A DNA stretch of 39,228 bases from Clostridiales bacterium DTU024. Lineage in GTDB: Bacteria > Bacillota > Clostridia > Christensenellales > Aristaeellaceae. Shown piece after piece: positions 15,277 through 24,651 of this stretch; positions within the stretch are counted from its first letter, which is position 1; every line of letters begins with the position of its first letter. The stretch is taken from assembly GCA_001513425.1 (NCBI GenBank), contig LFTR01000051.1:9056-48283 (forward strand), read 5' to 3'. Under the pieces are notes generated by a model, which saw only the letters and a program-made list of their open reading frames with translations, was not told where the DNA came from and searched no databases. Both the position numbers and the translations under genes were made by a program.

Positions 15277-18200
15277 ATGGATCTGATAAAAAGGCAAAAA
15301 AACAGACAGACGCGGCAGGAGGGTCTAAGGGCGCAGGAGAGCTTTGGTCCCAAGGAGTGGACAGAGCAGATGACCGCCCTGGCCGGCAACCTGTCCCGGG
15401 TAAAATGGAAAAAGCACAATATCATCGTGGTGAACAGCACAAAAGTGCACAACCGTATGAATGAGTTTAGAGCGCTGATTGAAGATATGCCCTCGGACAT
15501 TATTGCCCTCATTCCCTCGGCGCGCTGGCTGTTTGACAATTTCCAGATGGTATATCGTGAAATAAAGAGGCTCAACGCCTCCATGACGGGGTTTGCCGCC
15601 ATGCCGGTCCTCAAAGGCCGGGAGGGGCGCGGCCTTCCGCGGATGTACGTCATCGCCAGGAAAATGGTGGAGGCGTCGGGCGGCTACCTCAATGAAGAAA
15701 ACATCATCCTGATGATCAAGGCCTATCAGGAAGTGCAGCCCCTGACCAACAGAGAATTGCACGTGATGCCCGAAATGATTGGGCTGGCGGTGCTGGAGCA
15801 TGTATTGGACGTGACGCGCGAAATAATCAGCGTGGCGGAGCTCAAAGCCCGTGCTGATCGCTTTGTCAAAGAAAACTACAATGCGGAGCATGACTATCCT
15901 GATATTGCGCCTTTGATAAAGCCGGTACCGGAAAGCGAAACGGATATCTATTTTCACAGCCATGTGCTGTATCTGCTTAAGAATTTGTCAGCGGAACAGC
16001 AGGCTATCCAGCGGTATATCGCTTTTCATTTTGAGGACGAAGGCCAAAATATTGCCTCAGTCGATATTTTCAAGGAAGAAAGCCGCCAGGAGTCCATTCT
16101 GGAATCCGCTATCCGCAACCCGGTTGCCAGCCTGAAGGAACTCAACGAGCTTAACGAAGAAACGCTGTTTGAAGAACTGTCGCTGGTGGAGGGGATATTA
16201 TCAAAGGACCCCGCGGGCGTTTATCCCAGGATGGACGCGGGCAGCCGCGGTATGTACCGCCTGGTCATTGAAAGGCTGTCCAAAAAGCATGCATATCAGG
16301 AGACGGATGTGGCGGAGACCTGCCTCAATTTGGCGCAGCGCGGGCATCCGCGGCTGACCAATCCCCATCACGTGGGTGTTTACCTTGTCGGCAAGGGCAA
16401 AGGGCTGCTCAAGGAAAAGCTGCTTAAGGGCAAAACAGCAGGCATTGTCAAAGAAAAGAAGAACGTCAAGGGCCTTGCCTATTTCCTGTCCGGGGGGCTG
16501 TTGTTGGCACTGATGGCATTTCTTGTCTTTTTTGCGCTCCAAAAAGAGGGATACGGCGGACAAGCGGCCCATGTGTCGCTCTACCTCTTGGCGGCTTTGC
16601 CGCTGCTGGTGGGTCTGGCCGTCAAAATAACGAACTATGTTTTTTCCAGGAGCGTGCCCGCCAAAGAGCTGCCCGCCATGGATTATACCGAAAGTATCCC
16701 TGAATCCGCCGCCGCCTACGTCATCATGCCCGTCATCATTTCCAAGGAAAAGCAAGGCATTAATTATCTGAATCGACTGGAAAAGCATTTTTTGGCGAAC
16801 CGGCAGGACAATCTTCATTTTGCGCTGCTGGCGGACTATGCAGACGCTCCCGCCAAGGAGATGCCGGAAGACGAGGGGATCAGGCGCGCTCTTACCGATC
16901 GCTTGGCGGTCCTAAATGCGCAATACCCGTCGGAGCTTCCCAAGTTTTCCCTTTTCATTCGTGAGCGTCGGTGGAATGAGTCTGAAGACTCCTTCATGTG
17001 CTGGGAGCGCAAACGCGGCAAGCTTGAGGAGTTCAACCGGCTGCTAAACGAGGAACCGGTAGAGAATACCAGTTTTGAGATCGTCTTGGCCGCGCCTGAA
17101 TTATGGGGAAATATCAGGTACGTCATCACGCTGGATGCGGACAGCGATTTGGTTCTGGGCAATGCCGCCAAAATGGTGGGCATTATTGACCATCCCCTAA
17201 ACCGCGCCATCGTGGATATGAAGTCCGGGACGGTCAAGGAAGGTTATGCCATCATTCAACCGCAGGTGATGAACCACATAAGTCTTGGCAACAGCTCCTT
17301 TGAGAAAGTGTATTCCGGCCGCACGGGTCTTCCCAATTACTCCATGGCCGTGTCGGATGTTTATCAGGATGTCTTCGAACAGGGTACGTTTGTGGGCAAG
17401 GGCATCTATAATGCCAAAGTGTTCCACACACTCTTAAACGGTGTGATCCCCGAGAACCGTGTGCTCAGCCACGACCTGCTGGAAAGCTGCATCGCGCGCA
17501 CGGCATTTGCCGGCAACGCGTTCATTGTGGAATCGTTCCCCGGCAGCTATGCCTCTTATGTCAAGCGGCAGCACCGCTGGATCCGCGGCGATTGGCAGCT
17601 GTTGCCGTGGCTTTTCGGCCGGAAACTGAGTTTTCTTTCCAAATGGAAGATCGTGGACGATTTGCGCGCCAGCCTGATGCCCGTTGCCAAGCTTGCGGTG
17701 CTTTTCATAAATCTCCTTTTATTCCCGCACGCGTGGTGGGTGTGGGCAGGCCTTATGGCGGTGCCCCTGGTGATTGACTTTGGCACCCTTCTGCTCAACA
17801 TTGTTGTGCATTTGGCGCAAAAACAGCGCTATGTGCTGCTGTATCGCAAACTCCTGAGTGAAATCATCGTGCAGATATGCCGTTTCGTGCTTGATCTGGT
17901 GCTGATCCCCTATGAAGCGTACTATTCCATGGATGCCGTTTTGCGTACGCTTTACCGCTACCTTATCAGCAAAAAGCGTTTTCTTATGTGGGAGGCCTTT
18001 GAGCACGCGGAGAAAGCGGCGGCAAATTCCTTTGGGTTGTACCTTGGCCGCATGTGGCCCACTGTCATACCGGCCGGGCTGTTGGCGTGGGTCATTTTCA
18101 TTACGCCGCTGCCCCTTTTGGCCATCCTGCTTTACGCTTTGCTGGCGCTATCGTGGGCCATGTCGTCTTTTATTGCCTATTGGATCAGCCGGCCAAACGA

Positions 18201-21200
18201 TAAACACAAAACACGGGAAGAACTGGACCCGGTTAATCTTTTGCAGGATACAGGCCGAAAGATCTGGCGCTTTTTCCGCGATTTCTCCACCGAGGACAGC
18301 AACTATCTGCTCCCGGACAACTTCCAGTTGGGGCGCCGCGAAAAACTGACACACAAGACGTCCCCCACCAATATCGGCCTTCAATTCCTGGCCGCTTTAT
18401 CGGCGCGGGATATGGGCTATGAAACGCTTACCAGCACGCTTGAATACATCACCAGCCTCCTGCACACGGTGCAGTCTCTTCCCAGATGGAACGGGCATCT
18501 GTACAACTGGTACGATACCCGCACGCTGGATATGCTTCATCCGCGCTATGTTTCCACCGTCGACAGCGGCAATTACATCGGCTACATTATTGCCCTGCGC
18601 GGCGGGCTTAAGGAACTGCGGGATGCGCCCGTTATGTCACCCGCGCTGCCGGAGGAACTCAACAAACTTCTCCACAACATCGACGCGGGCGTCAGTCTAA
18701 CGTGCGATTATGCATTGGTGGGCGATTTTGTCAAGGATGTCGCCGCCGCGCGCGGCAATTTGGCCAAACAGTCTACCTACAGGTCCAGCCGCGACATGAG
18801 CGATTTTATCCGCTTGGCGGACTTGGTCGAACACGACGCAACGGCTTTGGACCTAAACGATAGACCCTACGGCGACAAGGCAACGCTGCACGATCTGGCG
18901 GCGGATGGCAATTCCCGGGCCCGCGACCTGCTGGAGAAGATCAAGTGGATGACGGACTCGCTGCGTGCCGAAATAAGGGAAGCTGATTTCGGCAAGCTGT
19001 TCAATCCCAGGCGCAAACTGTTTACCATCGGCTTCAATGCCGGTGAACAAACCCATGACAAATCCTGCTACGACCTGATCGCGTCAGAAGCCGTGCTGAC
19101 CAGCGTTCTGGCCATCGCCAAAGGCGACGTGCCTGTCAGGCATTGGCAGCGCCTGGGGCGTCCGCTCACCATCATTTCCGGTATTCCGGCACACGTTTCG
19201 TGGAGCGGCACCATGTTTGAATACCTCATGCCACAATTGGTCCTGCGGGAGTTTAAGGGCAGCGTGTTTGAGGACTCTTCCCGGGCAGCGGTCCTTCAGC
19301 AGATGAAGTATGCTGAGCAGCACGAGGTCCCGTGGGGCATATCGGAGTCCCAGTATTACCGCTTTGACATCAACCAGAACTACCAATACAAGGCGTTTGG
19401 CGTTCCCAAACTGCGTTTGCAGTCCGTTTACCGCGACATGCTGGTGATTACGCCTTACGCGTCGTTTCTGGCGCTGGATTACGGCGGAGACAAGGTGCTG
19501 GCGAACCTCACCCGCATTTTGGATATGGGGGGCATGGGCGAATACGGTTTTTATGAAGCGATCGATTTTACCGTGCCCGATCCTGTTACGCTGGAAGATT
19601 ACTGCATCGTGCGTTCGTTCATGGCGCACCATCAGGGGATGAGTCTGGTAGCGATCAACAATTACCTCAACAATGGCATCATGCGCAGGCGCTTTCATGA
19701 AACGCCCATGATCAAGGCGGCGGAGGCGTTGGTCGAGGAAACGCATCAGGGCGTGTTCGCCACACCGTCCAGGCGCGGGTACACCATCAATTTGAAACCC
19801 AAGGAATTGCCGCAAGATGAAAGCATCGCCCTGCGCTACGTCAAAAATGTCGGTCTGACAATACCCTCCTCCAACTACATATCAAACGGCGATTATTCCC
19901 TCATGATCACGTCCGACGGGGATGGTTTCAGCACTTGGATGGACAAGATGCTTTATCGCTGGCGTCCGGATGTATATGCCGACACGGGCTACTATATCTA
20001 CGTAAGAGACGTCCAGGACAATCAGTATTGGAGCGCAGCATATAACCCCACGCGCAAAAAGCCCGACCACTATCAGGTCGTCTTTTCGCCCCATCAAAGC
20101 GCGTTTTCGCGCCGGGATGGCGAAGTCGCCACCGAAATGGTGGTTACCATCGGGCCCAATTACCCGCTGGAGTTCCGCAAAATCACCCTCAGAAATATCT
20201 CGAACCGTGCCAAAACGCTGGAAGTCACCAGCTACATGGAAGTCACCATGGATACCTTGGACGCGGAAGCCAGTCATCCGGCGTTTAACAAGTTGTTTAT
20301 TGAGAGTGAATATCTGGACGATCGCCGCGCTTTTATCGCCAAGAGGCGGGATGGTGTGGAAGAAGGTCCCTATGCCCTCAGCATGCTGCACACCGACGCG
20401 CCGCTTGCGCGCCCTGTGGAGTACGAAAACAACCGCCTCAAGTTTATTGGGCGCAACAATGCTCTAAGCAATCCGCAGGCGGTCAGCCAAGGCATGCCGC
20501 TTTCGGGCAGTACTGCCTTTTCAGGCGATCCCGTCCTGTGTATCCGCGCAGCGGTTACCTTGGCGCCGGGCGAAGTTGCCGAACTCACCTTCATGGGCGG
20601 CATGTTCCATACGCGCGAAGAATTGCTGCACGCCGTGGATGACTATGCGTACAGCTACAGGATGCGGGACGCAGCAGAGACGTTCCGCCAGCAAAGCCAA
20701 ATCGAGCTCAAATACCTGGATATGACGGGCACGCAGCATCGGGCGTTCCAAAATATCATCCGGCAGATCTACTACCCGTCCCGGTTCTTAAGGGGGCCGT
20801 CCGAAAACATCCGCCGCAACTGGGGCGGGCAGAGCAGTCTGTGGAAGTTCGGCATATCGGGCGACAACCCCATCATGCTGGTGATCGTGGCGTCGGAGAC
20901 CGAAACCAAATTGATGCGTGATGTCCTCAAGATCTACGAATACATGGGCATCAATCGTGTCAAAACAGACTTGGTCATCCTGGCGCAGAGCAAGTACGGC
21001 TATGCCAATGATGTTGTGGACATGATAAATACCGCCACCAGCAGCCTGAGGCTGTACGACAGCCCGCGCGAAAGGTCGGGTATCTACATCATCCGCTCCT
21101 ATGAGCTGAGCCCGGCGGAGACTGACTTGCTTTTCACCGTTGCCGGCGTGGTGTTTACGGGCGAAACGGGCATTTATTTCAGAAGGAATACCGCCCGGTA

Positions 21201-21201
21201 A
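15277..21201 (+). CDS. Cyclic beta-1,2-glucan synthase, first part (GT84 + cyclisation domain + GH94-like sandwich)
   Basis: This 1974-residue membrane protein matches the N-terminal two thirds of NdvB/ChvB/Cgs. After about 395 soluble residues come two helices (about 400-458) and a GT84 glycosyltransferase from about 480, with TLDADSD near 618 and RQHRWIRGDWQ (QxxRW) near 762. More helices follow (about 801-838 and 926-968). Residues about 1030-1480 form the glycoamylase-like domain (LYNWYDTRTLDMLHP, PWGISESQYYRFD, FMAHHQGMSL), which performs cyclisation in studied enzymes. From about 1510 a GH94-type beta-sandwich begins, and the protein ends LLFTVAGVVFTGETGIYF, where single-chain enzymes continue into the catalytic module. 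The track start lacks a ribosome binding site; GAAAGG precedes the ATG used here. Linear or cyclic beta-1,2-glucan is the expected product. Confidence 0.9.
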   Translation: MDLIKRQKNRQTRQEGLRAQESFGPKEWTEQMTALAGNLSRVKWKKHNIIVVNSTKVHNRMNEFRALIEDMPSDIIALIPSARWLFDNFQMVYREIKRLNASMTGFAAMPVLKGREGRGLPRMYVIARKMVEASGGYLNEENIILMIKAYQEVQPLTNRELHVMPEMIGLAVLEHVLDVTREIISVAELKARADRFVKENYNAEHDYPDIAPLIKPVPESETDIYFHSHVLYLLKNLSAEQQAIQRYIAFHFEDEGQNIASVDIFKEESRQESILESAIRNPVASLKELNELNEETLFEELSLVEGILSKDPAGVYPRMDAGSRGMYRLVIERLSKKHAYQETDVAETCLNLAQRGHPRLTNPHHVGVYLVGKGKGLLKEKLLKGKTAGIVKEKKNVKGLAYFLSGGLLLALMAFLVFFALQKEGYGGQAAHVSLYLLAALPLLVGLAVKITNYVFSRSVPAKELPAMDYTESIPESAAAYVIMPVIISKEKQGINYLNRLEKHFLANRQDNLHFALLADYADAPAKEMPEDEGIRRALTDRLAVLNAQYPSELPKFSLFIRERRWNESEDSFMCWERKRGKLEEFNRLLNEEPVENTSFEIVLAAPELWGNIRYVITLDADSDLVLGNAAKMVGIIDHPLNRAIVDMKSGTVKEGYAIIQPQVMNHISLGNSSFEKVYSGRTGLPNYSMAVSDVYQDVFEQGTFVGKGIYNAKVFHTLLNGVIPENRVLSHDLLESCIARTAFAGNAFIVESFPGSYASYVKRQHRWIRGDWQLLPWLFGRKLSFLSKWKIVDDLRASLMPVAKLAVLFINLLLFPHAWWVWAGLMAVPLVIDFGTLLLNIVVHLAQKQRYVLLYRKLLSEIIVQICRFVLDLVLIPYEAYYSMDAVLRTLYRYLISKKRFLMWEAFEHAEKAAANSFGLYLGRMWPTVIPAGLLAWVIFITPLPLLAILLYALLALSWAMSSFIAYWISRPNDKHKTREELDPVNLLQDTGRKIWRFFRDFSTEDSNYLLPDNFQLGRREKLTHKTSPTNIGLQFLAALSARDMGYETLTSTLEYITSLLHTVQSLPRWNGHLYNWYDTRTLDMLHPRYVSTVDSGNYIGYIIALRGGLKELRDAPVMSPALPEELNKLLHNIDAGVSLTCDYALVGDFVKDVAAARGNLAKQSTYRSSRDMSDFIRLADLVEHDATALDLNDRPYGDKATLHDLAADGNSRARDLLEKIKWMTDSLRAEIREADFGKLFNPRRKLFTIGFNAGEQTHDKSCYDLIASEAVLTSVLAIAKGDVPVRHWQRLGRPLTIISGIPAHVSWSGTMFEYLMPQLVLREFKGSVFEDSSRAAVLQQMKYAEQHEVPWGISESQYYRFDINQNYQYKAFGVPKLRLQSVYRDMLVITPYASFLALDYGGDKVLANLTRILDMGGMGEYGFYEAIDFTVPDPVTLEDYCIVRSFMAHHQGMSLVAINNYLNNGIMRRRFHETPMIKAAEALVEETHQGVFATPSRRGYTINLKPKELPQDESIALRYVKNVGLTIPSSNYISNGDYSLMITSDGDGFSTWMDKMLYRWRPDVYADTGYYIYVRDVQDNQYWSAAYNPTRKKPDHYQVVFSPHQSAFSRRDGEVATEMVVTIGPNYPLEFRKITLRNISNRAKTLEVTSYMEVTMDTLDAEASHPAFNKLFIESEYLDDRRAFIAKRRDGVEEGPYALSMLHTDAPLARPVEYENNRLKFIGRNNALSNPQAVSQGMPLSGSTAFSGDPVLCIRAAVTLAPGEVAELTFMGGMFHTREELLHAVDDYAYSYRMRDAAETFRQQSQIELKYLDMTGTQHRAFQNIIRQIYYPSRFLRGPSENIRRNWGGQSSLWKFGISGDNPIMLVIVASETETKLMRDVLKIYEYMGINRVKTDLVILAQSKYGYANDVVDMINTATSSLRLYDSPRERSGIYIIRSYELSPAETDLLFTVAGVVFTGETGIYFRRNTAR

Positions 21202-21231
21202 TGGTACATGGGCACATGAGGAGGAGTATTC

Positions 21232-23613
21232 GTGCAATTTAGTGGAGATGCATTGTCTTTTTATAACGGTTTTGGCGGGTTCAGCCCGGATGGCAAGGAG
21301 TATGTCGTTACCTTGGATGAGGGCAAGACCCCGCCCGCACCTTGGATAAACGTTATCAGCAATCCGACGTTCGGGTTTGCCGTGTCGGAGACCGGCGCGG
21401 GATCCACCTGGGCGGGCAACAGCCGCGAAAATAAGATAACGCCCTGGTCGAACGACCCGGTCACCGATCGTGCCGGAGAAGCGATCTACATCAAGGACGA
21501 AGCGTCGCGCAGTGTTATCACGCCCATGTCCCTGGGCAGGCGGGACAGGGGCGCGTATACGGTGCACCACGGCTTTGGTTATACCCGTTTTGAGCACGAG
21601 GAAGAGGGGCTCAAACAAAGCCTTAAGGTGTTTACACCGCTGGATGAACCCCTCAAGATTTGGGCGTTGGATATCACCAATGTATCCGGGCGGGAGCGTG
21701 CGCTTTCCATTACCTACTATGTGGAATGGGTGCTGGGCGTGCAAAAAAGGCTGACCAATCCCTACATCGTGACGGAGTACAACAACCGTCACGAGTATAT
21801 GTCCGCTGAAAACGTCTACAACCCCGACTACCGCGAGTACCGTGCGTTTATGTTTTCCTCAGAGGCAGTCGCCGGGTACACGGGGGAGAAACAGGATGTT
21901 CTGGGGCGCGGGGGGAGTGTTCAATACCCTCTGGGGCTGGACACGGAACTGACTTTCACTACCGGCGTGGGTCTGGATGCTTGCGGCGCGCTGCAAGTGG
22001 CGGTCAGACTGGCCGCCGGGGAAACCCGGCAGGTGATCTTCGGCCTGGGCTATTGTGACGATGCGGACGTGGCCGAACATTACTGCGCCAAATACCGCAG
22101 AAAAAACATGGTTGGCGAAGAATTGGAGCGCGTTTCCGCTTACTGGGGCGAAACGTTGGGCACGGTGCAGGTGGAAACACACGACAAGGCCATCGATTTT
22201 ATGCTCAACGGATGGCTCATGTATCAGAACATCTCCTGCCGCATGTATTCCCGTGCTGCCTTTTACCAGTGCGGCGGCGCGTACGGTTACCGCGATCAGT
22301 TGCAGGACGTGCTGGCGCTGTTGTTGGCGCAGCCGCAGATGGCGCGCGATCAGATACTTATTGCCGCATCCCGGCAGTTTCCCCAAGGGGATGTCCAGCA
22401 TTGGTGGCATCCGCCCACGGGCGTGGGCGTCAGGACCAAAATAAGCGATGACCTTTTATGGCTGCCCTATGTAACGGCCGCATACATTGAAGCAACCGGC
22501 GATACCGGCGTATTGAGTGAAGAGACGCCCTACATTGAGGGACCGGGGCTCAGCGATATGCAGCACGACATGATGTTTGTGCCGGAAATAAGCCTCGAAA
22601 AGGATACGCTGTACGAACACTGCAAGAAGGCCATCCTGAAAACGGGGTTTGGCGAAAATGGCTTGCCGCTGATGGGCGGGGGCGACTGGAACGACGGGAT
22701 GGACAGGGTGGGCATCCAGGGCAAGGGCGAAAGCGTTTGGCTGGCGTGGTTCCTGTACGCCGTTATCGACTGTTTCATTCCGCTGAGCCGCCTGATGGGA
22801 GATAATAGTTTTGCCGACGAGATGCACGTTCTCAAAGAAACGCTTAAGGCCAATATCAACAAGAACGCCTGGGATGGCGAGTGGTTTTTGCGGGCGTTTT
22901 ATGACGACGGAACGAAGCTCGGCTCAAGCGAAAATAATGAATGCCGTATTGACTCTATCAGCCAATCCTGGAGCATCATTTCCGGCGCGGGGCAAAAGGA
23001 CAAGCAGCTCAAGGCGTTTGATTCAGCCTACAAATACCTGGTGTTGGAGGATGAGGGCGTATCGCTTCTCTTGACGCCGCCCTTTGACAAGACGCCCAAA
23101 AACCCCGGTTACATCAAGGATTACGCACCCGGGGTTCGCGAAAACGGCGGGCAGTACACGCACGGCGCGATCTGGCTGGCCATTGCTGCCGCGCTGCTTA
23201 ACGACACCAAGCGCGCGTATGCGCTCTTTTCCATGCTTAATCCCATCAATCACACATCCAGCCGCAAAGGCGCGATGCTTTACGAAAAGGAGCCCTACGT
23301 GATGGCGGGGGACGTTTCTTACATGGCGCCCTATACCGGGCGCGGCGGGTGGAGCTGGTACACCGGCAGCGCTGCCTGGCTGTATACCGGCATGCTCAGG
23401 TACCTCCTTGGAATGCACAAGGAGGGCGATACACTGATCGTTGCCCCCCGCGTACCGGATAATTTCGGGGATTATACTATAAAATACCGCTACAGATCCA
23501 CGCTTTACATCTTGGATGTCAAGATCAGCCGGCGGGACGCCGCCGATATCGAGGTAACCCGCATTCTTTTGCGCGACGACGGGGGCGAACATCACATCAC
23601 GGTGGAAGCGTAA
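21232..23613 (+). CDS. Cyclic beta-1,2-glucan synthase, second part (GH94 phosphorylase-type module)
   Basis: This 793-residue protein corresponds to the C-terminal third of cyclic beta-1,2-glucan synthases and resembles stand-alone GH94 phosphorylases. It begins LSFYNGFGGFSPDGKEYVVTL and PAPWINVISNPTFGFAVSETG, precisely where single-chain synthases resume after their linker. The N-terminal beta-sandwich (about 1-270) is followed by an alpha/alpha barrel with GGGDWNDGMD (general-acid Asp near residue 485) and RENGGQYTHGAIW near 640. In the full enzymes this module trims beta-1,2-glucan by phosphorolysis and sets chain length. It starts with GTG behind a clear GAGGAGGAG site, 30 bp after the first gene. 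No signal peptide or membrane helix, so it is probably cytoplasmic. A 1,2-beta-oligoglucan phosphorylase is the main alternative. Confidence 0.9.
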   Translation: MQFSGDALSFYNGFGGFSPDGKEYVVTLDEGKTPPAPWINVISNPTFGFAVSETGAGSTWAGNSRENKITPWSNDPVTDRAGEAIYIKDEASRSVITPMSLGRRDRGAYTVHHGFGYTRFEHEEEGLKQSLKVFTPLDEPLKIWALDITNVSGRERALSITYYVEWVLGVQKRLTNPYIVTEYNNRHEYMSAENVYNPDYREYRAFMFSSEAVAGYTGEKQDVLGRGGSVQYPLGLDTELTFTTGVGLDACGALQVAVRLAAGETRQVIFGLGYCDDADVAEHYCAKYRRKNMVGEELERVSAYWGETLGTVQVETHDKAIDFMLNGWLMYQNISCRMYSRAAFYQCGGAYGYRDQLQDVLALLLAQPQMARDQILIAASRQFPQGDVQHWWHPPTGVGVRTKISDDLLWLPYVTAAYIEATGDTGVLSEETPYIEGPGLSDMQHDMMFVPEISLEKDTLYEHCKKAILKTGFGENGLPLMGGGDWNDGMDRVGIQGKGESVWLAWFLYAVIDCFIPLSRLMGDNSFADEMHVLKETLKANINKNAWDGEWFLRAFYDDGTKLGSSENNECRIDSISQSWSIISGAGQKDKQLKAFDSAYKYLVLEDEGVSLLLTPPFDKTPKNPGYIKDYAPGVRENGGQYTHGAIWLAIAAALLNDTKRAYALFSMLNPINHTSSRKGAMLYEKEPYVMAGDVSYMAPYTGRGGWSWYTGSAAWLYTGMLRYLLGMHKEGDTLIVAPRVPDNFGDYTIKYRYRSTLYILDVKISRRDAADIEVTRILLRDDGGEHHITVEA

Positions 23614-23645
23614 TTGCACGGAGCCGCCAGGAAATAACCTTTGAA

Positions 23646-23683
23646 AAAATCCCGCTCCTCACAACCGTGAAGAACGGGATTTT
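23646..23683. terminator. Bidirectional terminator between the glucan-synthase genes and the GNAT/flavoreductase gene
   Basis: AAAATCCCG / CGGGATTTT (9-bp perfect stem) encloses TCAC-AACC-GTGA. A-rich and T-rich flanks allow function in both directions. It follows the GH94 gene on the plus strand by 32 bp and lies 60 bp after the stop of the minus-strand gene. Confidence 0.85.
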
Positions 23684-23743
23684 CGCTTGCCGGGTAACAA
23701 CGATTGAGGCCTTGCGATATGCCCCTGCCAGTCCCGCCATAGA

Positions 23744-24580
23744 CTACTTATGTTTTTCGTAGAAACGGATGAAGGCGTTCATTACGCTCTGGATGAATTC
23801 GCGGGTTCCCTCGTTTATAAACGAGCCGTCCTCATTAAACAGGTCTTTGGCTTCCGCAATATAGACTTCAGGCTGCCCCATCAACACCGTGTTGACGACC
23901 GTCAGCAGTTTTTTGAGTTCCAGTGCCGCGGCCAGTGCGCCCAGCGCGCCGGGTGTGATGCCCATCACCATGGCGGGCTTGCGGCTCCAGTTGTTCTTGC
24001 CCATGGGGCGGGAGGCAATGTCGACCGCGTTTTTGATGGGTGCGGTGAAGGTGCGGTTATATTCGGGGGTCACGAAGATGACACCGTCCAGCGATTTGAC
24101 TTTGGCGCGGAACGCGATGATCTTGTCAGGCACGGGGCCATCCGTGTCCCAGGCCTGATCGTAAAAGGGCAGGTCCTTGATCCGGATGATCTCTGCCACA
24201 TAGCCTTCAGGCGTCATGTCTTCCAAAAGATCCGCGAGCCTGCGTGAGTACGAGCCCACGCGGAAGCTGCCGACAAAAATGCCAAAGCGTTTTGCGGGGG
24301 CTTCAAATGCCCTATATTCTTCATTGTTGTCAAAGGCCTTGCGCGCATACGGGCACACCGGAACGACCTTCAGTCCTTTTTGCTTGACGTCTTCCATTGC
24401 GAAAGCGAGCATTTGCCCCGCGATACCCTGCCCGCGGAACTGTTCTTCCACTTGAACATGACGGAAAACCATGGTTTTTTCGCCGTTCAAAGAAAGAAGG
24501 ATGCGGCCTATTTCGCGGCCGTCCTGATAAGCCGCATAACGGCGTGACTCGTCAACGTACTTGAATTGCAGCGTCTCCAT
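23744..24580 (-). CDS. Fusion of a GNAT acetyltransferase domain with an NAD(P)H-dependent FMN reductase
   Basis: Two domains are visible in 278 residues. Residues 1 to about 90 form a short GNAT domain of the YjdJ type (GREIGRILLSL, HVQVEEQFRGQGIAGQML with the acetyl-CoA loop RGQGIA, then GLKVVPVCPYARKAF). Residues about 97-278 form a flavodoxin-like NADPH-dependent FMN reductase of the YieF/ChrR type: GIFVGSFRVGSYSRRLADLL (FMN phosphate loop), IFVTPEYNRTFTAPIKNAVDIAS, PAMVMGITPGALGAL. Such reductases act on quinones, azo dyes or metal ions. There is no linker frameshift; one frame runs through both. GAGG precedes the ATG with 7-nt spacing. Both domains may act on the same compound, but this is inference. 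Confidence 0.85.
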   Translation of the reverse strand: METLQFKYVDESRRYAAYQDGREIGRILLSLNGEKTMVFRHVQVEEQFRGQGIAGQMLAFAMEDVKQKGLKVVPVCPYARKAFDNNEEYRAFEAPAKRFGIFVGSFRVGSYSRRLADLLEDMTPEGYVAEIIRIKDLPFYDQAWDTDGPVPDKIIAFRAKVKSLDGVIFVTPEYNRTFTAPIKNAVDIASRPMGKNNWSRKPAMVMGITPGALGALAAALELKKLLTVVNTVLMGQPEVYIAEAKDLFNEDGSFINEGTREFIQSVMNAFIRFYEKHK

Positions 24581-24651
24581 AACATAACCTCACTCATTTT
24601 CTTTAGTACAACCTTATGATATACCCATTATTCCCGGGCGGGAAACCTATT

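Noticed and set aside
21190-21240. Frameshift or sequencing error splitting the glucan synthase
   Set aside because: The second ORF has its own strong ribosome binding site and starts at the domain boundary, so an authentic gene split is more likely, though reads were not available.
24631-24644. TTCCCGGGCGGGAA as a terminator for fbp
   Set aside because: No T-tract follows on the minus strand, and it lies in the promoter area of the next gene.
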